Of a DNA stretch of 64,000 bases, positions 17,254 to 25,341 are shown in pieces (positions within the stretch are counted from its first letter, which is position 1; every line of letters starts with the position of its first letter). Origin of the DNA: JBQTII01 sp052387905 (GTDB lineage Bacteria; Actinomycetota; Actinomycetes; Sporichthyales; Sporichthyaceae); the NCBI GenBank assembly GCA_052387905.1, contig JBQTIR010000002.1, forward strand, positions 25,345 through 89,344, read 5' to 3'. The notes under the pieces are model-generated. The model was given only the letters and a program-made list of their open reading frames with translations, was not told the origin of the DNA and ran no database searches. The position numbers and the translations under genes were made by a program.

Positions 17254-17475
17254 TCAGCGGCCGGAGACGCCGTCGAGCGTGATCGCGAACTCCGGGCAGA
17301 GCTTGGTGGCCAGGCGCGCCGCGGCCACCAGGGTCGGGTTGTCGGGGTCGATCTCCGGAATCAGGACGACCGGCTTGCCCCAGTCGTCGTTCTCGTCCGG
17401 GGCGAACAGATCCGGTGCGGAGAGGTAACACTTGCCGTGCCCCACGCACAGGTCCCAATCCACGTGCAGCTTCAT
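17254..17475 (-). CDS. [3Fe-4S]-type ferredoxin
   Basis: 73 aa from ATG 17475 (MKLHVDWDLC). Cysteines at 10, 16 and 60 (CVGHGKC and LCPEFAI) give the C-x5-C...CP pattern of the small ferredoxins that serve actinobacterial P450s; the fourth position is His-13/Gly, so a 3Fe-4S cluster is expected. It precedes the P450 gene by 50 nt and belongs to the same transcript. An in-frame ATG five codons upstream exists but lacks support. Confidence 0.9.
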   Translation of the reverse strand: MKLHVDWDLCVGHGKCYLSAPDLFAPDENDDWGKPVVLIPEIDPDNPTLVAAARLATKLCPEFAITLDGVSGR

Positions 17476-17512
17476 GGCCCTATGTGACACCGGGCACAGT
17501 TCAGGTGGCAGG

Positions 17513-17525
17513 AGTAGCGGCTACT
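17513..17525. promoter_or_regulatory. Palindrome AGTAGC-G-GCTACT upstream of the ferredoxin gene
   Basis: Perfect 6-bp arms around one base, 38 nt before the ferredoxin start on the minus strand. The position suits an operator of the ferredoxin-P450 unit; there is no second copy in the window to support it. Confidence 0.3.
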
Positions 17526-17536
17526 TCGATCGGCGC

Positions 17537-17623
17537 GGCAACTGGCGTACAGCGATGAAACTGGTGTGGCGACTTTCGGGCGTGGGCCCGCCTCGGACGT
17601 ATCAACGTCGTACGTCAGTTGCC
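17537..17623. repeat. 87-bp palindromic repeat, left copy
   Basis: Begins GGCAACTGGCGTACA and ends TACGTCAGTTGCC, so the ends are inverted repeats of each other. The copy at 18201-18287 has the same length and orientation and matches it through most of the length (GGCAACTGRCGTRCA at one end, TCAACGTYGTACGTCAGTTG at the other). Together they flank a broken gene. Confidence 0.8.
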
Positions 17624-17711
17624 TGTCCACAGCCTGGCGTGCCCGCGGGCACCGTCCACAGATTCACGTCTGGCTCTTCGCCCGACGGCGCCACCGGGCG
17701 AACGTGCCCGG

Positions 17712-18200
17712 ATGGAACTGAAGGACGCGCTGCGGCGTTGCGGTGGGGCGGCGCGCCGGCGGAACTCATCACGGCGGTCCGGCTCCGCGGCGTCGCGTCG
17801 CATCGAAGTGCGGCGAACCTGCACGGCTTCGCCTCCTGGCGACCGGACCCGACATTGCACGTCACCGTGGTGGGGCGCGGGCGCCGGAGCCGGGCGTGCA
17901 GATCCATCGAACACCCCTGACGCCTGCCGACGTGGAGCAACGCTGGGCCGTGACGTCTCCGCTACGCACCCTGCTCGACTGCGGCCGGGTCCTGCCGCTG
18001 GTGGAGGCCGTGGTCGTGATCGACAGCGCCCTGCACACCGGCGCCGTCCGGCTTTCCGAACTCAGGACCGCCGCCGATGCAGCGCGAGGGCAGGGCGCCG
18101 CCGCGCTGCGTCGCGCAGTCCGATTCGCCGACGAGCTTTCCGAGTCGCCGCTGGAATCCGCGCTACGCATGCTGCTGGTGCTGCTCGTCTGCGGGCGCGC
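17712..18200 (+). pseudogene. Broken AbiEi/DUF559-like gene
   Basis: Conserved pieces of one protein are spread over all three plus-strand frames: MELKDALRRCGGAAR (from 17712), then RGVASHRSAANLHGFASW and LHVTVVGRGR in a second frame, then QIHRTPLTPADVEQRWAV, TSPLRTLLDCGRVLPLVEA and ESPLESALRMLLV in a third. This order (HTH-like start, SAA-LHG, HR, TSPLRTLLD, ESxLExxLRxLL) is typical of AbiEi-type antitoxin or DUF559 proteins, whose nuclease-like C-terminus should follow. Instead the right-hand 87-bp repeat begins at 18201. At least two frameshifts and a truncation make it a pseudogene. The family name is from pattern memory. Confidence 0.65.
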
Positions 18201-18287
18201 GGCAACTGACGTGCAAGGTTGCAACTGGCGAGGCGGTTTGCGGGCGCCGGGTCACCCCGGGTGTCTCAACGTTGTACGTCAGTTGCC
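18201..18287. repeat. 87-bp palindromic repeat, right copy
   Basis: Same 87-bp length, orientation and ends as 17537-17623. It cuts the AbiEi-like gene at its 5' side and supplies the last codons and the TGA stop (18281-18279) of the carboxyltransferase gene on the minus strand. It therefore inserted at, or replaced, the ends of both genes. Confidence 0.8.
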
Positions 18288-19754
18288 CGGGTGGCGCTTA
18301 CCCAGCGTCAGGGAGAACGCCGGCGTGCTGACCGACAGGCGGGTGACCTGCCGCTTCTCTCCGATCAGGTCCTCCAGATTCCGCACGACGGCGTTTGCGC
18401 TCCGGCGGGGGTCGGTGCGGATCGGGCCCTTCGCGAGCATCGCGTCGACCTCGGTGTCCGAGCACATGAAACGCAGCAGTAGCTCCTCGTCGGAGATCCC
18501 GGCCCGGAACTGAGAGCGGATCTCGGCCAGCGTCGGGTCGGGCCGGACCCACTGAGCGATCTCGGCGGCCCGCGGGGAGGACAGGATGCGGTCCTTGACG
18601 GCCGGATCGACGTCGGCGGGCAGCGGGCCGTAATGCCCGAGCACGTAGTGGATGATCTCGTCGGGCACGATCGAATAGCGGTCACCGGTGACGACGTTGA
18701 GCACCGCCTGAATGCCGACGAACTGCGAGAACGGCGTCGCCATGATCGGCTGGCCGAGCTCGCGGCGCACCGCGGGGATCGCTGCGAGCACGTCGGGTAG
18801 ACGGTGGATCATCTTGTGCTGGGCAAGCTGCGCCTTGAGCGTTCCGGTCATGCCGCCGGGCAGTTGGTGATGGTAGATCCGCGGGTCGTACTCGGCTTGG
18901 ACACCTATGTCGTAGCCGGCCTCAACCGCCCGGGCCAGGAAGTTCGCCACCACCGGCGGCATGGCGCTGGTGTCCAGACAGTGGGTGAAGCCCAGCTCTT
19001 CCAGGATCGGCAGCATTCCTTCGGTGGAGGGCAGCGAGGGTCCGTTGGCCATCGGCTGGGAACACGTGTGGAACCGCGTGAAACCGGCCTTGAGGCCCTC
19101 GATGTAGTTGAACTGCGCCAACCCGGTGGTGTTGTGGCAATGCAATTCGAGCGGGATCTCACCGGTGGCCTTGCGAATCGCGGGCAGCAGCGTCGCCGCG
19201 TGCTCGGGCTTGAGCACCCCGGCGGCGTCCTCGACATAGATCGACTCGACGCCCTTCCACGTCGCCATCTCCGCCGCCCGGGAGGCGAAGAACTCGTCGT
19301 CGTGGACGTCGGTGTAGCCGTACATCACGGCAGGCACCGGGGTGCCGCCGGCGTCCCGGACCACGTCGACGAGGCGCTTCATCGTCGGCATGTCGAACAG
19401 GCAGTCATAGAGCCAGAAACTCGAGACCCCGTGCTTGATGATCGTCTTGACCCAGAGATCGATGATCACCTCGGGGGTGTGCGCGAAGCCGATCACGCTG
19501 ATCGTGCGCAGGCCGGACCGGATGACGTTGTTCGGCAGGTGCTTGACCAGAAAGTCGGTGGTCGCCCAAGGGTCGTCGGCGAAGCTACGCAGCAGCACCG
19601 TGAACATGCCGGCGCCGGTCAGGTCGATGACCTTGAATCCCGTGCGGTCCAGGTGCGGCAAGGCTTCGGCGGCCTCGTAGGCGCGCATCCGCATGCCCCA
19701 CAGGGACTGTTGCCCGTCACGCAGGGTCTGATCGACGAAGTCGATATGGGTCAT
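18279..19754 (-). CDS. Biotin-dependent carboxyltransferase, 5S / pyruvate carboxylase type
   Basis: 491 aa TIM-barrel HMGL-like carboxyltransferase. FVDQTLRDGQQSLWGMRM holds the metal-binding Asp and catalytic residues; LELHCHNTTGLAQ gives the metal HxH; the C-terminal PYC_OADA-type part follows (about 310-470). Such domains move CO2 from carboxybiotin to pyruvate or from oxaloacetate or methylmalonyl-CoA, as in pyruvate carboxylase, oxaloacetate decarboxylase alpha and transcarboxylase 5S. It overlaps the biotin carboxylase gene by 4 nt (ATGA). The final residues KRHPGN and the stop come from a repeat element, so the native C-terminus may have been altered. Confidence 0.85.
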   Translation of the reverse strand: MTHIDFVDQTLRDGQQSLWGMRMRAYEAAEALPHLDRTGFKVIDLTGAGMFTVLLRSFADDPWATTDFLVKHLPNNVIRSGLRTISVIGFAHTPEVIIDLWVKTIIKHGVSSFWLYDCLFDMPTMKRLVDVVRDAGGTPVPAVMYGYTDVHDDEFFASRAAEMATWKGVESIYVEDAAGVLKPEHAATLLPAIRKATGEIPLELHCHNTTGLAQFNYIEGLKAGFTRFHTCSQPMANGPSLPSTEGMLPILEELGFTHCLDTSAMPPVVANFLARAVEAGYDIGVQAEYDPRIYHHQLPGGMTGTLKAQLAQHKMIHRLPDVLAAIPAVRRELGQPIMATPFSQFVGIQAVLNVVTGDRYSIVPDEIIHYVLGHYGPLPADVDPAVKDRILSSPRAAEIAQWVRPDPTLAEIRSQFRAGISDEELLLRFMCSDTEVDAMLAKGPIRTDPRRSANAVVRNLEDLIGEKRQVTRLSVSTPAFSLTLGKRHPGN

Positions 19755-21112
19755 GTTGCCCTCCCCGGCAGGAAGGCCTGCTCCAGCCAGCGGGTGGTCA
19801 CCGGGCCGGCGTTGAACTCCGGGGAGGCGACGATCTCGCGAATCAGCGGAATCGTGCTGGCGACGCCGCCGATCCGGACCTTGGCCAGCGCAAGCTCCAG
19901 CTTCGCCAGGGTGGCGGCACGATCGGTCCCGCGAACGATGAGCTTGCCGATCATCGAGTCGTAGTACGGCGGGATCGTGGCACCGGCGTGGATGTGGGTG
20001 TCGATGCGGATCCCCTCACCGACGGGCATGACCCACTCGGTGACTTTGCCCGGGCTGGGCAGGAAGTCGCGATCGGGGTCCTCGGCATTGATCCGGCACT
20101 CGATGGCATGCCCGTGGATCACCACCTCGTCCTGACGCACACTCAGCTGATGTCCGGCGGCGATGCGTAACTGTTCGCGCACGATGTCAATGCACGTGAC
20201 GAGTTCGGTGACCGGGTGCTCGACCTGGACGCGGGCGTTGAGCTCGAGGAAGACGAAGGCGCCCCGGTCGACGTCGACCAAAAATTCCACGGTGCCGGCG
20301 CCGCTGTAACCCAGCCCACGGGCGAGCGTGACCGCGGCATCGCGGACGGCGGCCTGCAGCTCGTCCGGCAGGCCGACCGCGGGGGCCTCCTCGATCAGTT
20401 TCTGGTGCCGGCGCTGTGTCGAGCAGTCGCGGTCGCCGAGATGGACGACGTTGCCGTGCGTGTCGCCGAGGATCTGCACCTCGACGTGGCGGGCATTCTC
20501 GACGTACCGCTCGAGGTAGACCCGGCCATCGCCGAACGCGTTGCGCGCCTCGGCGCTCGCGGTCTCGAAAGCGGGTCCGACCTCCCCGGCGGTGCGCACG
20601 ATGCGCATTCCGCGCCCGCCACCGCCGGCCGAGGCCTTCAGGATCAGCGGGAAGTCATCCAGCTCGGCTGCCGCCTTCACCGCCGCGTCGGCGTCGGGGA
20701 GCGCGTCGGTGCCGCCACCGGTCGGGATGCCGAGGGAAGCCGCCAACTCGCGCGCGGCGAGCTTGTCCCCCGACCGGCGCATGACCTCACCCGGCGGCCC
20801 GACGAAGGCGATGTCGTTCTCCGCGCACGCGTCGGGCAGCTCGGGCCGCTCGGACAGGAACCCGTAGCCCGGGTGCAGCGCGTCGCACCCGGCGTGCAGC
20901 GCGGCCTGCACGACCCGGGCGACCGACAGGTAGCTGTCCGCAGCGGGCGCCGGTCCGATCACGACGACGCGGTCGGCGAGCTTTGCGGGCAGCGAATCCC
21001 GGTCGGCGGCCGAGACCGCCAGCACACTCTCCAGGCCCTCGTCGAAGCACGCCCGGACAATGCGCAGCGCGATCTCGCCACGGTTCGCGATCAGCACACT
21101 GCGCAGGGCCAT
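19751..21112 (-). CDS. Biotin carboxylase subunit
   Basis: 453 aa from ATG 21112 (RBS AGGCGAGG). Full biotin carboxylase layout: LRSVLIANRGEIALRIVRAC at the start, ATP-grasp loop LKASAGGGGRGMRIVR, RHVEVQILGD, DCSTQRRHQKLIEEAP, and FLELNARVQVEHPVTE. It carboxylates biotin with ATP and bicarbonate. There is no fused biotinyl domain, so it needs a separate carrier, for which the protein at 28800 is the natural candidate. It is 7 nt after the SDR gene and coupled to the carboxyltransferase gene. Confidence 0.92.
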   Translation of the reverse strand: MALRSVLIANRGEIALRIVRACFDEGLESVLAVSAADRDSLPAKLADRVVVIGPAPAADSYLSVARVVQAALHAGCDALHPGYGFLSERPELPDACAENDIAFVGPPGEVMRRSGDKLAARELAASLGIPTGGGTDALPDADAAVKAAAELDDFPLILKASAGGGGRGMRIVRTAGEVGPAFETASAEARNAFGDGRVYLERYVENARHVEVQILGDTHGNVVHLGDRDCSTQRRHQKLIEEAPAVGLPDELQAAVRDAAVTLARGLGYSGAGTVEFLVDVDRGAFVFLELNARVQVEHPVTELVTCIDIVREQLRIAAGHQLSVRQDEVVIHGHAIECRINAEDPDRDFLPSPGKVTEWVMPVGEGIRIDTHIHAGATIPPYYDSMIGKLIVRGTDRAATLAKLELALAKVRIGGVASTIPLIREIVASPEFNAGPVTTRWLEQAFLPGRAT

Positions 21113-21119
21113 GCCTCGC

Positions 21120-21974
21120 CTACTTGAGCAGGGCGCCGGCGTCGACCGGCAGGGTGACGCCGGTGATGTAGCGGCCGGAGTCCGAGACCAGGTAGAGCAC
21201 GGCCTCAGTGATGTCTTGCAGGTCCACCAGGGGGACCGGGTCACCGCCGGCTTCGGCGGACAGGATGTTGCCCATGACCTCACCCAGGCGCGGATGCTTC
21301 TCCGCATAGGCGCCCATCGTCTCGTGGGCGATCATGCCGGTCAGCACGCCGGTCGGGTGGACGGAGTTGACCCGGATCGCGTGCTCGCCGAGGTCGCGCG
21401 CGGTACAGCGCAGCAACCCCACCAGCGCGTGCTTCGAGGCGGTGTACGCCGTCAGCGACAGGTCGTGGTTGGAGGCGTAGCGCATGCCCTGGATCGAGTT
21501 CGTGAACACCATGGCGCCGCCGTTGCCGGCCGCGATCATCAGCGGCGTCGCCGCCTCAACGGTGTTCCAGACTCCGGTGGTGTTGATGTCCAGCGTCGTC
21601 TTCCAGACCGCGCGACGCAGCGCCGGGTCAGTGGGTTCGTCGACCGAGACCGCCCACACGCCGGCGTTGGCGATGACGATGTCGAGCCGTCCGCCCAGCG
21701 CCTGCACGCCGTCCTTGGCCGCCTGCTCGACGGCCGCGCCGTCGCGGACATCCACCACGCGGGTGAACACCTTGCGGCCGAGGGCTTCGATTTCCTTGGC
21801 CAGGCTGTCCAGCTCGGCCGGGTCCGGCATCGCGTACTGGACCGGGTCCATCGAGGCACAGGCGTCGATCGCGATGATGTCCGCGCCCTCGGTGGCCAGC
21901 CGTAGCGCGTGCGCGCGGCCCTGACCGCGTGCGGCACCGGTGATGAAGGCGACCTTGCCCTCGACACGACCCAT
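21120..21974 (-). CDS. Mycofactocin-type SDR oxidoreductase
   Basis: 284 aa. GKVAFITGAARGQGRAHALR is the Gly-rich cofactor site in the form typical for mycofactocin-coupled SDRs, followed by the extended insert (residues about 38-60, with DACASMDPVQYAMPDPAE) that marks this group. Catalytic Tyr and Lys sit in SLTAYTASKHALVG. Such enzymes keep NAD(H) bound and pass electrons to mycofactocin. Expected to oxidise an alcohol or hydroxyacyl-CoA in the operon pathway. It lies between the flavin oxidoreductase and biotin carboxylase genes. Confidence 0.85.
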   Translation of the reverse strand: MGRVEGKVAFITGAARGQGRAHALRLATEGADIIAIDACASMDPVQYAMPDPAELDSLAKEIEALGRKVFTRVVDVRDGAAVEQAAKDGVQALGGRLDIVIANAGVWAVSVDEPTDPALRRAVWKTTLDINTTGVWNTVEAATPLMIAAGNGGAMVFTNSIQGMRYASNHDLSLTAYTASKHALVGLLRCTARDLGEHAIRVNSVHPTGVLTGMIAHETMGAYAEKHPRLGEVMGNILSAEAGGDPVPLVDLQDITEAVLYLVSDSGRYITGVTLPVDAGALLK

Positions 21975-22004
21975 GGGGTTACTGCCTCTCTACATGAAGG
22001 GGGA

Positions 22005-23072
22005 TCAGATGCCCATGGCGGCGAGCCGCGGGGCAACCTCGGAGGTGCACAGCTGGAGTGAGTTGTTCCATGCCTCGGGGGCGTCGGTGAAGTCATGGCT
22101 GTAGACCAGCAGCGTGCCCCAACCGCCGGTGCGTTCGTAGACCTCGGCGATCTTGTTCGCGACGGTGTCGGGCGAGCCCACGAGCCAGACCTTCTCGGCC
22201 ACCATCTTCATGTCGACGGTGGCGATGTCGATGCCCGGCAGCATGGCCTCGATCAGACCGAAGTGCTTGTACTGCGGCAGCAGATACTCGCGCCACGCGT
22301 GGCCAATGGCTCCGTTGAGCGCGAGGTCCATCGCTTCTTCGTCGGTGTCGGCCACGACGACGTCCCGCACGACCCGCATGATCGAACGGTCGGTCGGCTG
22401 ACCGGCTGCTTCCGCGGCGGCGGAATACGTCTGCCAGTGCCCGGAGATCGAGGCCTCACCGGCGTAGATCGACAACGGGATGTAGCCGTTCTTGCCCGCG
22501 AAGGTGAGCGACGGGGAGTTCGGCGACAGGCCGGCGAGGGCGATCTTGACCTCGTTGTTGTACGGCACCGACTCGCGCCACGGGTGGTCCGGGGCGTCCT
22601 CCGGGTAGCCGGCGCTCCAGAACTCGCCCTCGAAGTGGAAGCGCTCGCCCGACCAGATGCGCCCCATGATCTCCAGGGATTCCTGGACCATCTTGTGGTT
22701 CTGGGAGAGATCCTTGAAACCGCGGATCGCCGCGTCGGAGGGGAATGCGCCGGCACCGACGCCCAGGATGTAGCGGCCCTGGGTCACGTGGGTCATCCAC
22801 GCGATCTGGACCGCGAGGCTGCCGGGGTGGTGGTAGGGCAGCAGATGCGCGCCCGGGCACAGCACCAAATTCTCGGTCTCGCGCGCGGCGGCGGCAATGA
22901 CGAGCTCGGGGTTGGTGATCGACTCCCACGGGGTCGTGGCGTGCTCACCGATCCAGTACTCGGAGAACCCGGCCTGGTCACACGTGATGGCCTGCTCGAC
23001 CGCCCAGTCGAAGACCTCGCGCGGGGAGCGCGTCGGCTTCATGAACGGGGTCTGGAACATCGCAAACTTCAT
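22005..23072 (-). CDS. LLM-class (luciferase-like) flavin-dependent oxidoreductase
   Basis: 355 aa from ATG 23072, with GGGAG 8 nt upstream; a GTG three codons earlier is less well placed. TIM-barrel luciferase-like pattern: MKFAMFQTPFMKPTRSPREV, GFSEYWIGEHATTPWESI, HVTQGRYILGVGAGAFPSD and WLVGSPDTVANKIAEVYERT. It would use reduced flavin or F420 for monooxygenation or dehydrogenation. Its place among thiolase and SDR genes suggests an oxygen insertion (for example Baeyer-Villiger) or a reduction of a ketone intermediate, which is inference. Confidence 0.85.
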   Translation of the reverse strand: MKFAMFQTPFMKPTRSPREVFDWAVEQAITCDQAGFSEYWIGEHATTPWESITNPELVIAAAARETENLVLCPGAHLLPYHHPGSLAVQIAWMTHVTQGRYILGVGAGAFPSDAAIRGFKDLSQNHKMVQESLEIMGRIWSGERFHFEGEFWSAGYPEDAPDHPWRESVPYNNEVKIALAGLSPNSPSLTFAGKNGYIPLSIYAGEASISGHWQTYSAAAEAAGQPTDRSIMRVVRDVVVADTDEEAMDLALNGAIGHAWREYLLPQYKHFGLIEAMLPGIDIATVDMKMVAEKVWLVGSPDTVANKIAEVYERTGGWGTLLVYSHDFTDAPEAWNNSLQLCTSEVAPRLAAMGI

Positions 23073-23155
23073 CGGTCGCACTCCCGAGCTCTGATGTGGG
23101 CAGTTGTCGCACAGCCATTCGACCTTGCTGGTGTGGCGTGGGTCACCGGTAGTCG

Positions 23156-24094
23156 CTACTCGTTCTCGATCGGGGTGAAGTACTCGATGTCGTCCAGCGT
23201 GCCGTTACCCGGCGATTGGTCGCGCCAGACCGCCCGCACCCGGGTGCCGATGTCGAGCAGCTCCTCAGCCTTCGCCATGTCGACACCGCCCACGTTATGG
23301 ATCAGCCGGGTCGCGGTGCCGTCGAGGTTGATCTCGGCGTAGACGTACGGGGGCTTGCGCTTCTGGCCCACGAACTCCAGGTGGATCACCGAGAAGCCGA
23401 GGATCGTGCCGGTGTCGGCGACGTCCAGGGTCTGCGCGGTCGGGACGAAGCAGGCGTCGCAGTTGCCGCGGGCAGGCACGAGGACGTTGAGGCACCGCGG
23501 GCACTTGCTGCCGACGATGCGCCGCGAGGTGGCGAGCTCGTCGAACATCCGGCCGTAGAACTGGCCGTAGCTGTGCTGGAAGTCCAGGGACAGCGAGTAC
23601 GGCACCTCCTTGAGCGGCTCCGCCGGCGTGATCGTCTCGACCTGGCCGGCGGCGGGCGCGTCCGGTGTCACGGCGAAGCCGTCCAGCTGCAGGGCGAGCG
23701 AGGTCAGGTCCTCGCCGGCGGCGTCCGCCCAGGCGGCCGTCACGCGGACCCCGTTGGCGAGGCCGGAGTCGTCCCCCACGATGCGGTGCAGGAAGTCGGT
23801 GTCGACCCCATCCAGGCGGATGGTGGCGACGGCACCGTCCGGAGTGCGGGTCCAGGCGGAGACGGTCCCCGTCTGGGGCACCGCGACCCACTCGGTCTCG
23901 ACGTCGGTCAAGCCGCCGGGGTAGTCCTGCGGCGGGACCGACACCACGGCGTCGGCGCGGGTGCCGACGATCCGGCGGTTCGCCAGCTCGGCCAGGTACG
24001 TTCCGGCCGCGGGCCCGGTAGTCAGGGTGTACGGCAAGGTGATGTTGGCGTCGAGAACTTGCGCGTCATCGATGCCGACCAGCAGTCCACTCAT
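23156..24094 (-). CDS. DUF35 OB-fold protein, two tandem domains (thiolase partner)
   Basis: 312 aa from ATG 24094. Two DUF35-like halves are visible: residues about 10-140 are degenerate without zinc cysteines, while residues about 165-310 have the zinc ribbon SKCPRCLNVLVPARGNCDAC and the OB-fold. These proteins bind acyl-CoA and form obligate complexes with lipid-transfer-type thiolases or aldolases (known for Ltp2 and its DUF35 partner in sterol side-chain breakdown). It directly follows the two thiolase genes. A 17-codon reading frame (24144-24091) ends by overlapping its ATG. Confidence 0.82.
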   Translation of the reverse strand: MSGLLVGIDDAQVLDANITLPYTLTTGPAAGTYLAELANRRIVGTRADAVVSVPPQDYPGGLTDVETEWVAVPQTGTVSAWTRTPDGAVATIRLDGVDTDFLHRIVGDDSGLANGVRVTAAWADAAGEDLTSLALQLDGFAVTPDAPAAGQVETITPAEPLKEVPYSLSLDFQHSYGQFYGRMFDELATSRRIVGSKCPRCLNVLVPARGNCDACFVPTAQTLDVADTGTILGFSVIHLEFVGQKRKPPYVYAEINLDGTATRLIHNVGGVDMAKAEELLDIGTRVRAVWRDQSPGNGTLDDIEYFTPIENE

Positions 24095-24144
24095 CGAGTC
24101 ACCGCTTCGGACTTCGACCTCGCGGGGACCGATTCGGTGCTCAT
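24091..24144 (-). other. 17-codon leader reading frame overlapping the DUF35 start
   Basis: ATG at 24144 reads MSTESVPARSKSEAVTR and stops with TGA overlapping the downstream ATG (ATGA). It could couple translation to the DUF35 gene or be the shifted old N-terminus. Just upstream is the GC-rich repeat CGCTCGCTTCGCTCGCTC (24149-24166). Confidence 0.35.
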
Positions 24145-24148
24145 GAAT

Positions 24149-24166
24149 CGCTCGCTTCGCTCGCTC
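24149..24166. repeat. GCTCGC-rich short repeat
   Basis: CGCTCGCTTCGCTCGCTC between the thiolase stop and the DUF35 start. A related sequence, GGCTCGCTCGCTGCGCTCGC, is at 31617-31636 near the mutA leader. Similar short runs occur near start codons in other actinobacteria (memory, not checked). Confidence 0.4.
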
Positions 24167-24180
24167 ATTGGTTCTCCCGC

Positions 24181-25338
24181 TCAGTTCTTCGACGCGCTGA
24201 CGATGGTGACGCCACGCAGGTTCGCCCAGCCGCCACCGGCCTGGGCCATGCCGACCTTGGCGCCGGGGATCTGGTGCTCGCCGGCGCGGCCGCGCACCTG
24301 CTGCACCACCTCGGCGACGCGGATGAGAGCGGCCGCCCCGATGGGGTTGGCGCCCAGGCAGCCCCCGGAGGGGTTCACCGGGATGTCGCCGTCGATCTGC
24401 GTCGCGCCGGAGGCGATGAGATCGGCCGCGCCGCCCTCGCGGCACAGGCCGAGCCCTTCGTAGTAAGAGAGCTCGAAGCAGGTGTACGGCTCTTGCACTT
24501 CGACGACGTCGACCTGCCGGCGCGGGTTGGTGATACCGGCCTGCTTGTACACCTTGGCCGCGGCCAGCGTGAGCGGCTCGGACTGGCGCATCGAGCGGCG
24601 GATCGCGTTCTCCGCCTCACACATGTAGGCCATGCCGCGGACCCACGCGGGATCCTCCGACTCCTTCGCGGCGTCCTCGCTGGCCAGGACCACCGCGCAG
24701 GCCCCGTCGGAGATCGGCGGGACGTCGAGCAGCTTGATGGGCGAGCACAGGTACTTGGAGTTCATCACGTCGGCGACGGTGATCTCCTTGCCCGTGTGCG
24801 CGTACGGGTTGAGCATCGCGTTCTTGCGGTTCTTCACCGCGACCATCGCGGCCGCCTCCTCGGTGTGCCCGAGCGGCTTCATCCGCGATCGCCAGTAGGA
24901 CGCGGAGAACCCCATGATCCCGACGGCGAACTCCCGGCCCCAGAACGGGTCGTAGAGGGTCGAGATCGAGTACTGCAGGGCGCCCTCGGAGAGCTTGTCG
25001 TAGGCGACGACCAGCACCCGCTCGGCCGAGCCGGCGGCCACCTGGTTGACGCCGGCCAGCATTCCGGCGGCGCCGGTGCCGCCACCGCTGGTGACTCGCA
25101 CGACCGGCTTGCCCGCCGCGCCGAGCGCATCGACGATCCACTTGTCGGGCTGATTGACCGCGGCGAACAACACGGGCCCGGTCGCGATGATGACCGAGTC
25201 GATGTCCTCCATCGTCAGGCCGGCGTCGGCGAGGGCGCGTTGTGCGGCCTCGCGGGCGAGCCCGACCTGTGTGACGTCGGTACGTCGACGCGCGTGATTG
25301 GTCTGCCCGCAGCCGACCACAGCTACATGACGGCCCAT
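24181..25338 (-). CDS. Thiolase-fold lipid-transfer protein (Ltp/SCP-x type)
   Basis: 385 aa. Thiolase-superfamily fold with HVAVVGCGQTNHARRR at the start, VTSGGGTGAAGMLAG where classical thiolases have the nucleophilic Cys, and INPSGG-type motif DIPVNPSGGCLGANPIGAAA. The missing nucleophile Cys is typical for Ltp2-like retro-aldolases and other non-condensing members. It is 3 nt from the preceding thiolase gene and followed by its likely DUF35 partner. A C-C bond cleaving step on an acyl-CoA is expected. Confidence 0.85.
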   Translation of the reverse strand: MGRHVAVVGCGQTNHARRRTDVTQVGLAREAAQRALADAGLTMEDIDSVIIATGPVLFAAVNQPDKWIVDALGAAGKPVVRVTSGGGTGAAGMLAGVNQVAAGSAERVLVVAYDKLSEGALQYSISTLYDPFWGREFAVGIMGFSASYWRSRMKPLGHTEEAAAMVAVKNRKNAMLNPYAHTGKEITVADVMNSKYLCSPIKLLDVPPISDGACAVVLASEDAAKESEDPAWVRGMAYMCEAENAIRRSMRQSEPLTLAAAKVYKQAGITNPRRQVDVVEVQEPYTCFELSYYEGLGLCREGGAADLIASGATQIDGDIPVNPSGGCLGANPIGAAALIRVAEVVQQVRGRAGEHQIPGAKVGMAQAGGGWANLRGVTIVSASKN

Positions 25339-25341
25339 GGC

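Noticed and set aside
17204..17458. N-terminal extension of the P450 frame
   Set aside because: It overlaps the ferredoxin gene in another frame and shows no P450 features.
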